Assembly: GCA_019633425.1 (NCBI GenBank) | Contig: WSUB01000107.1 | Span: 1 to 64,000, forward strand | Length of the DNA stretch: 64,000 nucleotides | Source of the DNA: Tulasnella sp. 424 | Taxonomy: Eukaryota > Basidiomycota > Agaricomycetes > Cantharellales > Tulasnellaceae | Direction of reading: 5' to 3' | In this document: piece after piece, positions 9,890-20,541 of the stretch | Numbering within the stretch: the stretch's first letter is position 1 | Layout of the letters: each line of letters begins with the position of its first letter | Made by a program: the position numbers and the translations under genes | Notes under the pieces: model-generated | What the model was told of the DNA's origin: nothing | Databases searched by the model: none | The model's input: the letters and a program-made list of their open reading frames with translations, nothing else

Positions 9890-11991
9890 TTATCCTACTG
9901 CTACCCGAAGCGCTGCATCCACCAAGCGCTGCACATGATAGACTTGGAAAGCTGCGCCAAGAAAGGTCAGAGCTATACATTCAACTTTAGTCTTTAGTCA
10001 TAAATACTCACTCAAGGCTGGGAACTTGGTAGCAAGCCTCTCGAGTGCGCCCAATATTCGAGACACACATTCTTCGACCTCGGCCACTTCCGTATCGGTA
10101 CTACTCAAACCTTTCGCCACCATGACCTTCTTGTGAATTATAAGGACTTCGGCCGCCTTCCCTATTGCATACTATTGCGCCGTTCATCCAATCAACCGCT
10201 GCGAACTCGAATAGAAGAGAACAAACGCACCCCAAACATAGCACAGCCCCTAATAGATTCCTCAAGAGGAAGTTCAACCATCATATTCGCCATCAGTTTT
10301 GCCCATCGAACGCGGTCTTGCTGGACATCGGCTTCAGTTGCAGACAAATCCGCGTTCAAGAATATTGCCGCTGTATAGCCAAGGGCGACAGCCGTCACCA
10401 ATCCCAGTCCGAGGGATTCTCGGGTTGGAGAGGTCGAGTTAATTGAAGGATGCATTTGAGTGATTTCTTTCAGAAAGCGTTGTATCGCCGAGTTTATCCG
10501 CTCCCATTGATCTATGGTGAAATGTTCAGGGACAGATTCTAGTGTCACAGGGGAAACTGACAGACCTGTTTTAGGCGAAGCACTTGCAGCCCTCGCCCTT
10601 TCGACTAGCATGATCCCTTTTAGCTGGCTGGCGAATATCGTATCAGGTCGCCACTCCATCCCCCTTCCTTCTGAAGGTTTGAACAGATCCGAAAGACGCT
10701 CCACGTCGACGGCTCGGACATCGTTCTACAGAATAAATTTAGGTCAGCTGCAGCAGACTCAGAATATCACAAAGTCCGCCTACGGTCTCATATTCAAGAG
10801 GGGGGCGAGGAAGAGGGGTAATAATATCCTCATGGACGTCGTCTATTGCTGAAGCGAAGCCAGTGATGATTGAAGACGCTTTATCTCTCGAATAAATGCT
10901 CCAAAATATTAATATCCTGTCTCCGAGGTCCAGTTGATTCGCAGGGGGTGGAAGGAGTTGAGGTCCACGTCTATCGGCGTCCGGAGGATTCGGGCTATAG
11001 ATAGGAGATTTGATTCTATGCAGTCCACAGGAGAGTGCCAGACGGGAAGCCCCTGCGTGATGGTGAAAGCTGGGTCATGCGTAAGCACCGAGTAATACTT
11101 TGTGTTCGCCGTGAATAACTCACGCCTCGAGATACCTTCCAGTCATTAGAAGATACCCTGTTACCAGACTACTTGCTTTTAAGTAATCAAGTAGTCGATC
11201 GCAGTGAGCCAGTGAGTCCTCCAAAGCCCTTCTCGTTCGGGAGAGAAAATGTGTTTCGTGCTTGGCGAGGGAGTAGGGCGAGTTTACGGGGAGGAACGAC
11301 GTCGCAAAACAAGCAATGAGATAGAAGGCCTCAAGCAGCGCCGGATGAGGCTGCTTCATTGGATCCTGCGCTTCCAATGACTCAAATAATGTTGGCGAGT
11401 GGAAGTAGGAAAAGTATTGGCTTGATGCAGATATCGCAATATTGATCCTGTAAGGAGTTCTTGGGATGAGTTCGGTCAATGAGAGCACGGCCCCGGCGAC
11501 TCACAAGTAATTCCGAACTGGCGGGGATAGAACGGGCCGATCCCACCACCTCTCTTTCATCTCAACTGGGCGCTGATTGAAGGGTGGAGGAATTCCTTTG
11601 GAACGGAGTCGGGTTAGGTACACGTGGCAATCGAAACAACCTGCTCCAACCTATCTCGTCCTTGGGATCGACCACGTCCCAATTCAACTTCTCAGTATGG
11701 TTGATGTTGGTAGTCTCTCCTTTCGTCAAATTTTGGAGCTTCCGTTCCAACTCTCGAATCTGCTGTTCAAGTTGCTCCAATTCTGTTTGTGTTCTCTGGC
11801 TGTGAAGTCCGGATGCTGCTGCTGCGCCCGGTGCCCTACGGTAATATTCACAATCGGGGAACAAACCATCGCAGGACTATTGATGCGGGTTCAAAGTCAG
11901 GCAGCAGGATAGAATCAACGACGATACGCACCCTGTTTCTTTCACCGCACTTTGGGCAGGGGTCTCGTTCTTTGCGTTTCAGGTCTGACAT
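9890..11991 (-). CDS. Putative zinc-cluster-like fungal transcription factor, copy 1
   Basis: The start at 11991 encodes a short 20-residue first exon (11991-11932) with a CPKC motif. A 55-nt intron joins it to SCDGLFPDCEYYRR. Together these give C-x2-C-x6-C-x6-C, the first four cysteines of a Zn2Cys6 cluster; the last two are missing. A coiled-coil-like stretch (ELEQLEQQIRELERKLQNL) follows, as in dimerising Gal4-type factors. Later exons (including 11488-11120 and about 10704-10160) are helical and align with copy 2, consistent with a fungal-specific transcription factor domain. The last exon ends in DAALRVAG and a TAA at 9892-9890. It lies in tandem with the paralogue at 12981-15002. Target genes are unknown. 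Confidence 0.75.
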
Positions 11992-12980
11992 GAAATATTC
12001 GTTGTAGCTGTACTGATATTCGTCCTGAGATGAGTTTAGGACTGTACCTCTTGTGCTACCGTTTTTATACGTTTCTACCAAGACTACGTCACCCCCTCTG
12101 GCAAGCCCCATCCCTCTGAAGCGCCACATAGTCATAATATCACGGTGTTGTCTGACCAAGACGGGGAGTTTGTTTCAGAGAAGTTCGGTCCCGGGCGGTT
12201 GAGGTCTTCGAGCTGTAGGGGTCCAGGGACGGTGGAGGCATGACGAGCACTTATACTTATGTTGTGAGAGCTCTAGCTGACAAAGCCTTGTATTCCACCC
12301 TCGCTTACGAATACGTGCTGCAGCAGCCACCAAGCGAGATGAAATATGTGGTAAGCATCGACTATAGGAGCTTTACTAGTGGAAAAAGCTACCGGCCATG
12401 GGCGATTAAATGATTGCGTGTTGACGTTCCGGCTTTGCCATTGCCGTGTGTTCGGCCGCCGCCCGTGCCGGGGACTCGTGGCCATTCAAAATCAGTTTGT
12501 AATTCTTACGTCGGGATATAGTATCGAGAGGAGTATGATCTTCAGCTCAGAAGTAGATAAGCTTGCCTTTTGCAGCGAGCTGCGGCGCAAGGGGAGAGAG
12601 AATGATAATATTTCGGGCAAGAAGACGGTACGTGAACTTCCGGAGTGACAAAGAAGAGAACGTGTGTGGGATGATTCCGAATACGGGACAGGATTCCTGT
12701 ACTCCATGGTAAAAGAGATTTCTTAAGAACGAGAATGTACGCCTCCCGAATTCGGGCACTCTCTGAACATTGAACTCGAAAGTTACACCATCGGAAAGAC
12801 AGGCAGAACAAACGTATTTAATTGTCCGAGATAGATCACATTTGATTAGCGGGTTGCATCCAGATACACCCCGTGCGGGCAGACGAGAAATATGGTAATA
12901 GAACAACCGATAGCAGATTTCGTAATAGTGAAAATGAAGAGATCGCCGAAGGTTCCAAACACACAGTCCATAATACACAG
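11992..12980. other. Spacer between the paired regulators
   Basis: This is about 1 kb between the stop of copy 2 and the start of copy 1, so it should hold the copy 1 promoter. A 148-codon minus-strand open frame (12993-12547) overlaps the end of copy 2 but has no recognisable domain. I see no clear regulatory motif. Confidence 0.5.
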
Positions 12981-15002
12981 TCAAACGATACATCGTACTC
13001 TTCGGCTTACCTGCAAGAATGCGTCAGTTAAGCTCGCAATGTCAACAATAATCTGAAATTCTGACCTCCTTTGAGCTTCCGAGATGGCACTTTCCAGGAA
13101 GAATATGCGAGATTTGATGGTCGCAACGTCAGGATCATCAACGGTCCGAAGCGGTAAGATCCTTTCTTTGTATTGCGTCAACCAAGCCGAAACCTCCTGC
13201 CAACAGAACTAAAAACAGAGAAAGTGTTAGCATCGTACGCTCTTGTGGCTGACTCGAACTCACGCGACGCAAAGGGCAGGCCCGAACCAACTCCCTCTTG
13301 GGAAAGTCCGAAGCCGACTCATAGATGGAATGAGCATGCCGAAGAATACTCTTATCTTCCAGCGTCTCGGTCTCTGTCAGCGACTTGAGAAGCTCCATGG
13401 CCGTGAGATGGGCAATGTCGTGCATGCACCCGAAGTGGGCATCACGCTGATCGACTTGGGTCCTTTCAATTTTATCAAGGATACTGTTGCTGCAAATGAG
13501 TAGCGCCAGAGTAGCTGCTTTATCTTAAGCGTTTTGTCATCATTTGTGGAGTGGGATACAAACTCACAAGATCTATCAGCGGTCAACGTCCGCTTGGCTT
13601 TGTGAAGAATAGCCAACGAAACCACCTGTACCGCAAACGCTGATTCAAGCCAGTCGCTTTTAATGTCTTGGCTTGAGCTCATAAGGTTGGAGATGAAGCT
13701 GCCGACGCCATGCTCAACGTTGGACTGGTGCACAATTTAGACAGACGTCAGGAACACTCCCCTAAGATGAACAGACCAGATAGAGACTCACATTCCCATC
13801 TTCATTAAATTGTAAAGGCAATGGGGTTCGTATGTGGTCTGTTTCCTCATCCAAGGCTGGAGCGAGACCGTAGACCGTCGCATAGATACGATCTTGAACG
13901 AAGAGGTTCCAAAACGTGTGGATCCGTTCGGTGGTCTCGCTTGCAGTTGTTGGAGGACCAACCAGCCCATGAAACTCTGAATCAGTGTAAGAAATAGGTG
14001 GCTGATGAACAGAGCTGGCGGGTGGGGGCAGCGTGTGCAAGTCACAGGCCAGAGCTAATCGGGCTGCCCCGCAATGATGGTGGTACCTTCAAAAGAAATA
14101 ATATTAATCGAACTTATTGATAGTGGCTCTAGATAATTTATGGTATACTCACCCCTCGAGATGGCGGTTCCTTGTGTTGAGGTAGGCCGAAAGAGCGCTG
14201 CTTGCTTCGAGATAATCAAGAAGGCGATCCGCATTTGCCAAGCCTTCGCTCATGCTTTTTCTCGTCCGATCAAGGAAGTAATCCTCAAGAGAAGTCAGAG
14301 ACATCTGGGAGCTTTGAGGGAGGGCATATGTTGATGCACAAGCGATTAGGTACATCGCATTGAGCAAGGATGGATGGGGCCTTCTCGTTGACTCGCTCGA
14401 TGCAAGTCTTTGTTGGAATGTTGGATGGTAAGGATGAAGATGGTAGGAAGAAGCGACGTTGAAAAATATCTTAAGACTGTCATTTGGGGTTAATGCTGTT
14501 ATTTGAATGAGCAAAACGCGACGACTCACAGATAATCACGATTCGCTGGGACGAGCTCATCCTGCAGCCACCATTCGCCGCTCATTTCCGCCGGTGGCTG
14601 ATCGAATGGCGGAAAAGTAGCTAGAATTTACTATACAATTAGGAACCAGTACTTTTTGGGACATTCTGGACTTGCCTATTTCACCCGAACGCTCTGGAGA
14701 ACTCCCTGAGGTTGGGGGGGAAAGGGATCCAGAGGTCGTTCCGGAGAGTCGTTCAAGCTCCGCTTCAAGCTCACGAACTCGTTCTGAGAGATACTGCTGT
14801 TCATTCCGGATGCGCGCTTGGCGCGGGCGTAAATTGGGTCCTGGCATAGAACGTCGGTAATAGTCGCATTCTGGATACAGACCATCGCACGTCTGGAAAC
14901 CCCTTTTAGTGCATTACAGAGAAGAAGGAGAAAGAAAGAGCTCACGCGTTCACGTTGCGTGCACTCTGCGCAGGGACCTAAACGTTGGCGCTTTGATGAC
15001 AT
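12981..15002 (-). CDS. Putative zinc-cluster-like fungal transcription factor, copy 2
   Basis: Exon 1 (15002-14946) encodes 19 residues ending CAECTQRER. The intron at 14945-14893 joins it to TCDGLYPECDYYRR, giving the same C-x2-C-x6-C-x6-C pattern as copy 1. A coiled-coil-like LSERVRELEAELERL follows. An exon within 14529-14149 (helical, with LDYLEASSALSAYL) and one near 14090-13790 (RLALACDLHTL, then FWNLFVQDRIYATVYG and DEETDHI) fit the fungal-specific transcription factor domain, where an Arg-x-Ala and an FW-x-LF-x-D-R segment are typical. Further exons end near 12981. The last exon resembles the last exon of copy 1 (FQ, then DA-x-L). It is a nuclear regulator by inference. Confidence 0.78.
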
Positions 15003-16920
15003 GTTGTGGTGTTGTGGTTTGCTGGAAGGAGAGACCGCCTGCTTTATACTCGTTCACGCGCAGTCCTTGAAGCAAAACCCCGAACTCCAAATGTGCGAGG
15101 ACAGCTCGTGTGCTCGGTCCAGGTGAGGGTCACTCCTGTGCTACCAAGTCCAACTGCGAAACGGACATCCTGCCCGCCGCCCCCCTCCCCGGTCAAAGGT
15201 CAATGGCTGACAGAAGTTTCAATTCCCAATGTCTCGGAAGTTCGCTCAGTGTCAAGCTCCTGGTCTCGCTTGATCGAGATCAAGGTCGACTTTGTAGTGG
15301 AGATGGGGTCAGAACGGTCAGCGCGCTGACCACCGGGAAAACAGCGGGCCGCAACGCTCAGGGCCGCGGTAGGCCTGGTCCTAGAGTCCGAAAATGGTAA
15401 AGCTCCACGGATTTGGCACCGGAATTGAAGATCTTCTAAAGGGTCAAGAGGTCTGATGATGAAACTCTCCAGACTCACGTCGCCATGTGGGGAGGGTCTC
15501 GGCGACAACGTCCGGAAGCGAACGGTGTCCGCGGAGAAAGCACACCCTGGGCGGTCTGCGTGCAAAGCTGTGCTGTTGCGCAGCCCGAGCTAGGTTAAAT
15601 CAGAGAACCGTTGCTGACGATCACCTTGGAGGATGAAATGAAACGAAATGATAGGGGACCCTCCAAAGAAATGCCGAGGTACACCGATCGAATCACGGCA
15701 AAGCACCGACGTCCCGAACTGCTCCGACCTCTCAGTAAACAAGTTTGATCTGAATAGTGCACCATAAGGTTTGCCGTTCATTGAAGGCTCGACCTAAGCT
15801 CGGCGACGTTGGAAGACGCCCAAGGCAACGCCGCAGCAACGGCACACTTTCGCTTGCCAACTGTTCTAGTGACATGGGGTGCGTTTTCGACCACTGTTCT
15901 CTCCTTTGGGAGAAATCCGCTGCCGCCGCTGTCGTTCGTGGGTCAGATACAGTTTCTGTATTGAAAGGAGGAGCATTGCGCAGTCCTATCCACAGTCGTT
16001 CTCAGTGAAGGATTCACAAAACCTCCTCACAGGATACTTTGTTAGATCTAGTCACCGAGCAAATCGTGTTGGGAATATGCGCAGTCATAAGGGCTTGGAG
16101 GGTTAGTGTTTAACCAGTTTATGGTTCCTTCGAGGCGACTGGGGATGACAGGTGGGAAGTAGCCATTAGAGGCCAGAGGTCATCGGTGGAGGGACGTGCT
16201 GTCTGTGACTTCGAGGTGGGGCGATCAGGGTCCAAATTCGAAGACACACGTGAGCACTCGGGGCCCTTCAGTGTTCGATTGACGTTACATGCAGTAGCAA
16301 ATAATAACGGGCCGCAGGCGCAAAAGGTTGGGTTCCCTGCAAGGTTGGTATCATGAGCGGCCGGTCATTCGGCAATTGAGGGGTCAAGCGAAAAGTGCCA
16401 AGGAAACTGTACGTTATCCTTTGGAGAGACACCGAAGGGGCTACACGTGCATATACTCGAAATGGACGAAATCCGGAACGCATTTGAGCTGTGATTCTGG
16501 CCTTCCATGGGGCTCCACCTCGCGCAGGAGCAGACCCCTCGCCCTCCACTTCATTTGCTAAAAGGCCTTTCCCCACTCAATCGCTACCGTTATGTGCGTT
16601 GCCTGGTTTTCAATATTTCCGAAAGTGTCGAAGCGCCGACCGTTTCCGGAGCAAAGAGGGGGGGCAGCGGGTGAAACGATTACACTGTAACAAGTTTCGC
16701 TGAGTAACCCGGAAGGATCAAGCCTACTACAATGCAAACTCCCACTCCGCTTTAGAACTGTCTCATCCGAAACGGCATCTTTTTCTGATTGAAAAAAAAA
16801 AACCGATCTCCTAGCGCGGTGTGCTGGGGCGCTGCTCGCGGGCCTGTTTCTGGCGGTTAACCGTTATCGACCGGCTGGAAAGAAAAGTGATATTCGAGGC
16901 CGAAAACAGCAAAATAGAGC
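15003..16920. other. Gene-poor spacer
   Basis: I see no gene that I can support. Several open frames of 60-120 codons occur on both strands without domains or splice sense. An 11-12 base A run lies near 16791. The left edge should carry the promoter of the minus-strand regulator. Confidence 0.5.
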
Positions 16921-17030
16921 TGGACAGTATGGGGATTGAACCCATGCCCTCCTCAACGCTTTCAAACTCCGCAAGATTTCAAACTCCGCAGGAGTGCAAA
17001 TGAGGCGCGCTACCACTGCGCCAACTGCCC
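16921..17030 (-). tRNA. tRNA-Ala(UGC) with intron
   Basis: Read on the minus strand, the acceptor stem GGGCAGT pairs with ACTGTCC (one G-T pair), with discriminator A. The D arm is GCGC-AGTGGTA-GCGC. The anticodon stem CCTCA/TGAGG encloses TTTGCA, so the anticodon is TGC. The T arm is ATGGG-TTCAATC-CCCAT. A 38-nt intron (16994-16957) sits after position 37, the usual place. It holds two copies of a 14-bp sequence (16960-16973 and 16977-16990). T-rich runs just downstream (about 16911 and 16904) could stop RNA polymerase III. The mature length is about 72 nt plus CCA. Confidence 0.9.
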
Positions 17031-17087
17031 GACGTTCCAAGGGGTCTTGCTTAAATATATAGGTAGACCTTTTTGGGACCAGATATA

Positions 17088-17709
17088 GGATCATTCTATC
17101 CAACAACCCCCTTCGCCAACAACCCACAACAACCCCCAAGTGACCTCTTCCGAACAACCCCCCAACTAGGAACGTCACCTCACGCGATGCGATCCGGTCG
17201 TCGCCGTCAGGGGGCATCGTATGGTACCAGACTGACGTGTCGTCGTCGCCGCCGCCGTTGACGGCGGCGGCGAGGGTGCAAGCGAGCTCTTAACTCAGGC
17301 AGATACGTTATATTGTGATGCATACACTCATATGTCCGTCACGGGTGTCTATATTTTACGCGGTTATCGCGCTGGGACAGGTCGCCGTCGTCAGGGCGTA
17401 CGTCCCTAACGCTTTCTCTACAGCTAATACAATAGTTAAAAAATATGCTGTATTGAATGCAGTATATACAGATGGTATTTATGATGGGTGAAAAGTGTGA
17501 GCGGCAGCAAGCGAGTGAATGTTCGCCTTGCAGCGCACCCTCACCACCGGCGACGACGTCAGTCTGGCACCACATGAAGCCCCTGACGGCGACGGGGGGA
17601 TCACATCGCGTGAGGTGACATTCCTAGTTGGGGGGGTTGTTCGGATGAGGTCATTTCCGAGGGGGTTGTTGTGGGTTGCTGACGAAGGGGTTGTTGGATA
17701 GAATTATCC
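17088..17709. mobile_element. Non-autonomous Mutator-like element (MITE-like, 622 bp)
   Basis: The two ends are inverted copies of each other: GGAT(C/A)ATTCTATCCAACAACCCC at the tips, with similarity running about 180 bp inward on each side (17088-about 17275 and about 17520-17709). The AT-rich centre has no coding frame. It is flanked by identical 9-bp direct repeats, CCAGATATA at 17079-17087 and 17710-17718. Long terminal inverted repeats with a 9-bp target duplication are the hallmark of Mutator-like elements, so I infer mobilisation by a transposase elsewhere. It sits 58 bp upstream of the tRNA-Ala gene. Confidence 0.85.
17246..17273. repeat. GC-rich perfect hairpin in the left terminal repeat
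   Basis: TCGCCGCCGCCG and its exact complement are separated by TTGA, giving a 12-bp stem. It lies inside the left terminal repeat of the Mutator-like element. The right terminal repeat has only a diverged version. Confidence 0.85.
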
Positions 17710-17718
17710 CCAGATATA

Positions 17719-18290
17719 TCAACCCCTTGGGTCTTACGTACTGTCGAGCACAAGAGGTTTATTGTCACCATGATTTTTGCCCGAAGACCTTTGCTTTCTG
17801 CTTTTGTGCACAGACTGTTAGAGGATTAGCAAAGGCGCTCTTATTTTAGCCGGCCGAAATCTAAGTGACCACCATCTTGGCAAAGAGTGCAAACCCACTG
17901 CCAAGTACTCGGTCGCGTGGAGTTTTAGAATTGTGACCTCCGGATCGGGATTAGCTCACGTAAGATGGGCGAGCGAGCATTCGGGGCAATTGCATAAGCA
18001 CTATTCCGTTCCTTGTCGTCTAACGTATCGACGGGATAAGATGGACCACGCCTCGGAGATAGACGGGGCGTGATTGCTGCTTCCGCCATGCGTCTAGATC
18101 TATCACCAGTTCTTGTCCGTTCTCATTTGTATCGCCCATATCGTGTTTTGGTTTTATCAACTGGGGAGAACGTTCTCTTGTGTCGAGGCCCCCAATGGAG
18201 GCTCTAAGTCAGGCTTAGTGGCTCTATTCTCGAGGTTTGAGAGCGCTGAGGTCATTCTTTATAGATACCAAGTATCTGAATTTGTTGACC
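17719..18290. other. Spacer, nothing recognised
   Basis: No gene or RNA can be supported between the element and the first 250-bp repeat copy. Confidence 0.45.
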
Positions 18291-18291
18291 T

Positions 18292-18538
18292 CCGGCTGGG
18301 CCTGGCTCTCAGGAATTCAAGTTCATCGTGTTGCGTCCGTATCCAGGAACGGTCGGATGTCGTCAGGTTGGTAGACGTCCGAACAGACCACTCCGAGGCA
18401 GTAGGAGAATCGTATGCCACCTCTCGTCCGCTTCACCCGTACAGGCATCGTAGAATGCGAAGCAATCACCTTGCTCCGTCAAGGTCCCTCATCAATGTAT
18501 TCAAGGAATCACCCCGTTTGAAAAGTCCTCCTTCGGAA
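18292..18538 (+). repeat. Dispersed repeat, copy 1
   Basis: About 247 bp, from CCGGCTGGG to GTCCTCCTTCGGAA, is closely similar to 19431-19680 in the same orientation with scattered substitutions and small indels. After the shared part comes GAGTTCGATCCCC, which resembles a tRNA B box. No reading frame is conserved between the copies that I can see. Confidence 0.8.
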
Positions 18539-19430
18539 TGTCCTTTCAAGCCCCTGTCGAGTATGAGTTCGATCCCCAGAGTTTATTCGGTGGGACCTAT
18601 CCCTCGGTATGTCGTACTGCCCCTTGACCAGCATCAATAGTACTTCTCTAGATACTGTGTCATAGTAACTTAACGAAGAGCTGGAAATCGACTCGGAGGG
18701 GCTTTTTGAGAGTACATTACTCAATATCGACAAAAGAATTAGTGTCTTTATTAGTGGCAGGATCAAACGGGATGCTAGACTATACAGCCATTACAGCACT
18801 ATCAGTCATGAATCAATTTCAATTGAAGTTCTGTATGCGGTGTCGAGAACTTCATTCAGATCCTGGTTGTGTTTCGGGTTTCAGATCGAGTCCGTACCAT
18901 TGACATTTGTATTTCAGAATGCGGCTGGCGTGACTGCGCAGCTGAACAGGCGGCGACTCGCTTTTCTTGCCATGGTCGAGACCTTACCAATTGGATGGAA
19001 ACTAGTTTTAACAAGCGAGTGCCAAAGACGTTGGGTTGCCCAAGGAATCTAATTCAAAGATCGGAACAGTTCGCAAACTTCTATTCTTTATACATGCCAC
19101 TACCAAGTAATGCTTGTGCTGTCGAGTGGACTGTTTGGGAGATTCTGGGTGATGGCGAGCTTGGCGGACGACATCCTAAACCCGATGGATGTGCGTTTGC
19201 ATAAAATAACCCCCCCCGGCCCTCCTGATTCTTTCTGATACACAATGGAGAGTGGTCTCATGCTCATCTAGAGCTACCCTAACTGGCTCAAGCTTTTCGC
19301 TTCTGTCAGTACTCGCTCCCAAGTCCGTCGTAGGGTCTACTTCCCAGAGCCAAAAGCGTCACTTCAACATCCAACGAGAGTAATGTTCGAGGAAGATAGC
19401 CGCGGCGCGCTCACTAAATGGATTTTCACT
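18539..19430. other. Sequence between repeat copies
   Basis: It contains a plus-strand open frame (18869-19204) without recognisable domain. It could be the interior of a decayed element whose ends are the two 250-bp copies, but no retroelement motif is visible. Confidence 0.35.
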
Positions 19431-19680
19431 CCGGCTGGGTCTGGCTCTAAGGACTTCAAGCTCATCATGTTGCGTCCGCATCCGGGAACAGTCGGAATAT
19501 CGTCAGGTTAGTAGTAGACGTCCGAACCGACCACTCCGAGGCCCTAAGAAAGTCGTATGCTACCTCTCGTCCACTTCACCCATACAGAAATCGTAAAATG
19601 CCAAACAGTCACCTTGTTCCGTCAAGGTCTTTCATCAAGTAATCAAAGTGATTACCCGTTTGAAAAGTCCTCCTTCGGAA
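19431..19680 (+). repeat. Dispersed repeat, copy 2
   Basis: Second copy of the 250-bp repeat, about 1.14 kb after copy 1. A partial third copy of its tail, with ATCACCCGTTTAAAG and then GTCCAGTTGGAC, lies at about 19790-19850. Confidence 0.8.
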
Positions 19681-19853
19681 AGGTCTTGTCCAGCATGGGT
19701 AGGCCCAGTTGGACGGTTTGGGGATAAACCCGACCTTCAGAATGTGGAACGTCGAGCATGGGTTCAATCTCCGCAGGGTTCACATATTCAAGCAATCACC
19801 CGTTTAAAGAGGAAAAGTCCTGTAGAGCATGGGTGGGTCCAGTTGGACACCCC

Positions 19854-19886
19854 GGAGATCGAGCCCGAAGGTCGGGCTCGATCTCC
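19854..19886. repeat. Perfect 15-bp hairpin
   Basis: GGAGATCGAGCCCGA and its exact reverse complement are separated by 3 bases. Just after it (19902-19940, minus strand) lies a stretch resembling the first half of the tRNA-Ala gene at 17030, so this may be part of a tRNA-derived relic. That second point is inference. Confidence 0.8.
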
Positions 19887-20541
19887 GTGTCCATCGGTGT
19901 GACTCCATGTGAGGCGTGCTACCATTGTACTCAATGCGGTTCTTTATCGTATAGGGGCAACGGGTGTCATTTAGAGCTGAACGAGCGTCTTGGGGGTTCC
20001 CATATCAAACCTATGATACGTCATAGGGGTGTGTGGATAGGGCCCTCAGCCAGAGGTCAACCGGTTGGGCAGACGAGATCTAGTTGCCAATGGTTCTTCT
20101 GTTCACGACGCCGGGAAGAATTATTTGGGACATATCCAAGAGATCTTGGGTGAGAGGTCCAAGCCCAAGGCGGAGAGGTTTGACGTTGTTCACGTTTGCT
20201 TAGGATCTCGGCGTGTGAATCTTGATTTCGCCGAGAGCGTCATTGTGGACCGAGGAACAACCACCGACGTACCTTGGCAATGCAGCCACTTGAGCGTAAT
20301 GTGGATCTTCTCATATACGACCATCCCCGCCCGTACATCGAGGCTCAAATCCTGCTCTACGGACGGGGGAAACTGACCTTACCATCGTCGTGTTCTCCTC
20401 CTGCATCCGGGTCAACGACAGAACTTCGCTGCGGTCGCCTAAACCTCGCCCTCACTCGTAAAACAACTTATTGGGCACTTCCCAGACAGCTCCTCCCGTC
20501 TCTCACCCACGACTCCCCCCCTCAGGCATTCCCCTGCGGTG
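19887..20541. other. Spacer and likely promoter of the glycosidase gene
   Basis: A degenerate tRNA-like stretch is present at 19902-19940 on the minus strand. The rest shows no gene that I can support, although open frames run toward 20541 on the plus strand. Confidence 0.4.

Noticed and set aside
12547..12993. 148-codon minus-strand frame after regulator copy 2
   Set aside because: Composition is not protein-like for this genome, it overlaps the end of copy 2 in another frame, and no domain is visible. The last exon of copy 1 aligns with a stop near 12981 instead.
15200..15565. 121-codon minus-strand frame in the 15-17 kb spacer
   Set aside because: No start, splice or domain evidence; overlapping frames on both strands are similarly long.
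16864..17217. 117-codon frame across the tRNA gene
   Set aside because: It runs through a well-formed tRNA and into a terminal inverted repeat.
18292..19680. Long terminal repeat retrotransposon between the two 250-bp copies
   Set aside because: The 0.9-kb interior has no gag, protease, reverse transcriptase or integrase motifs and no target duplication was found.
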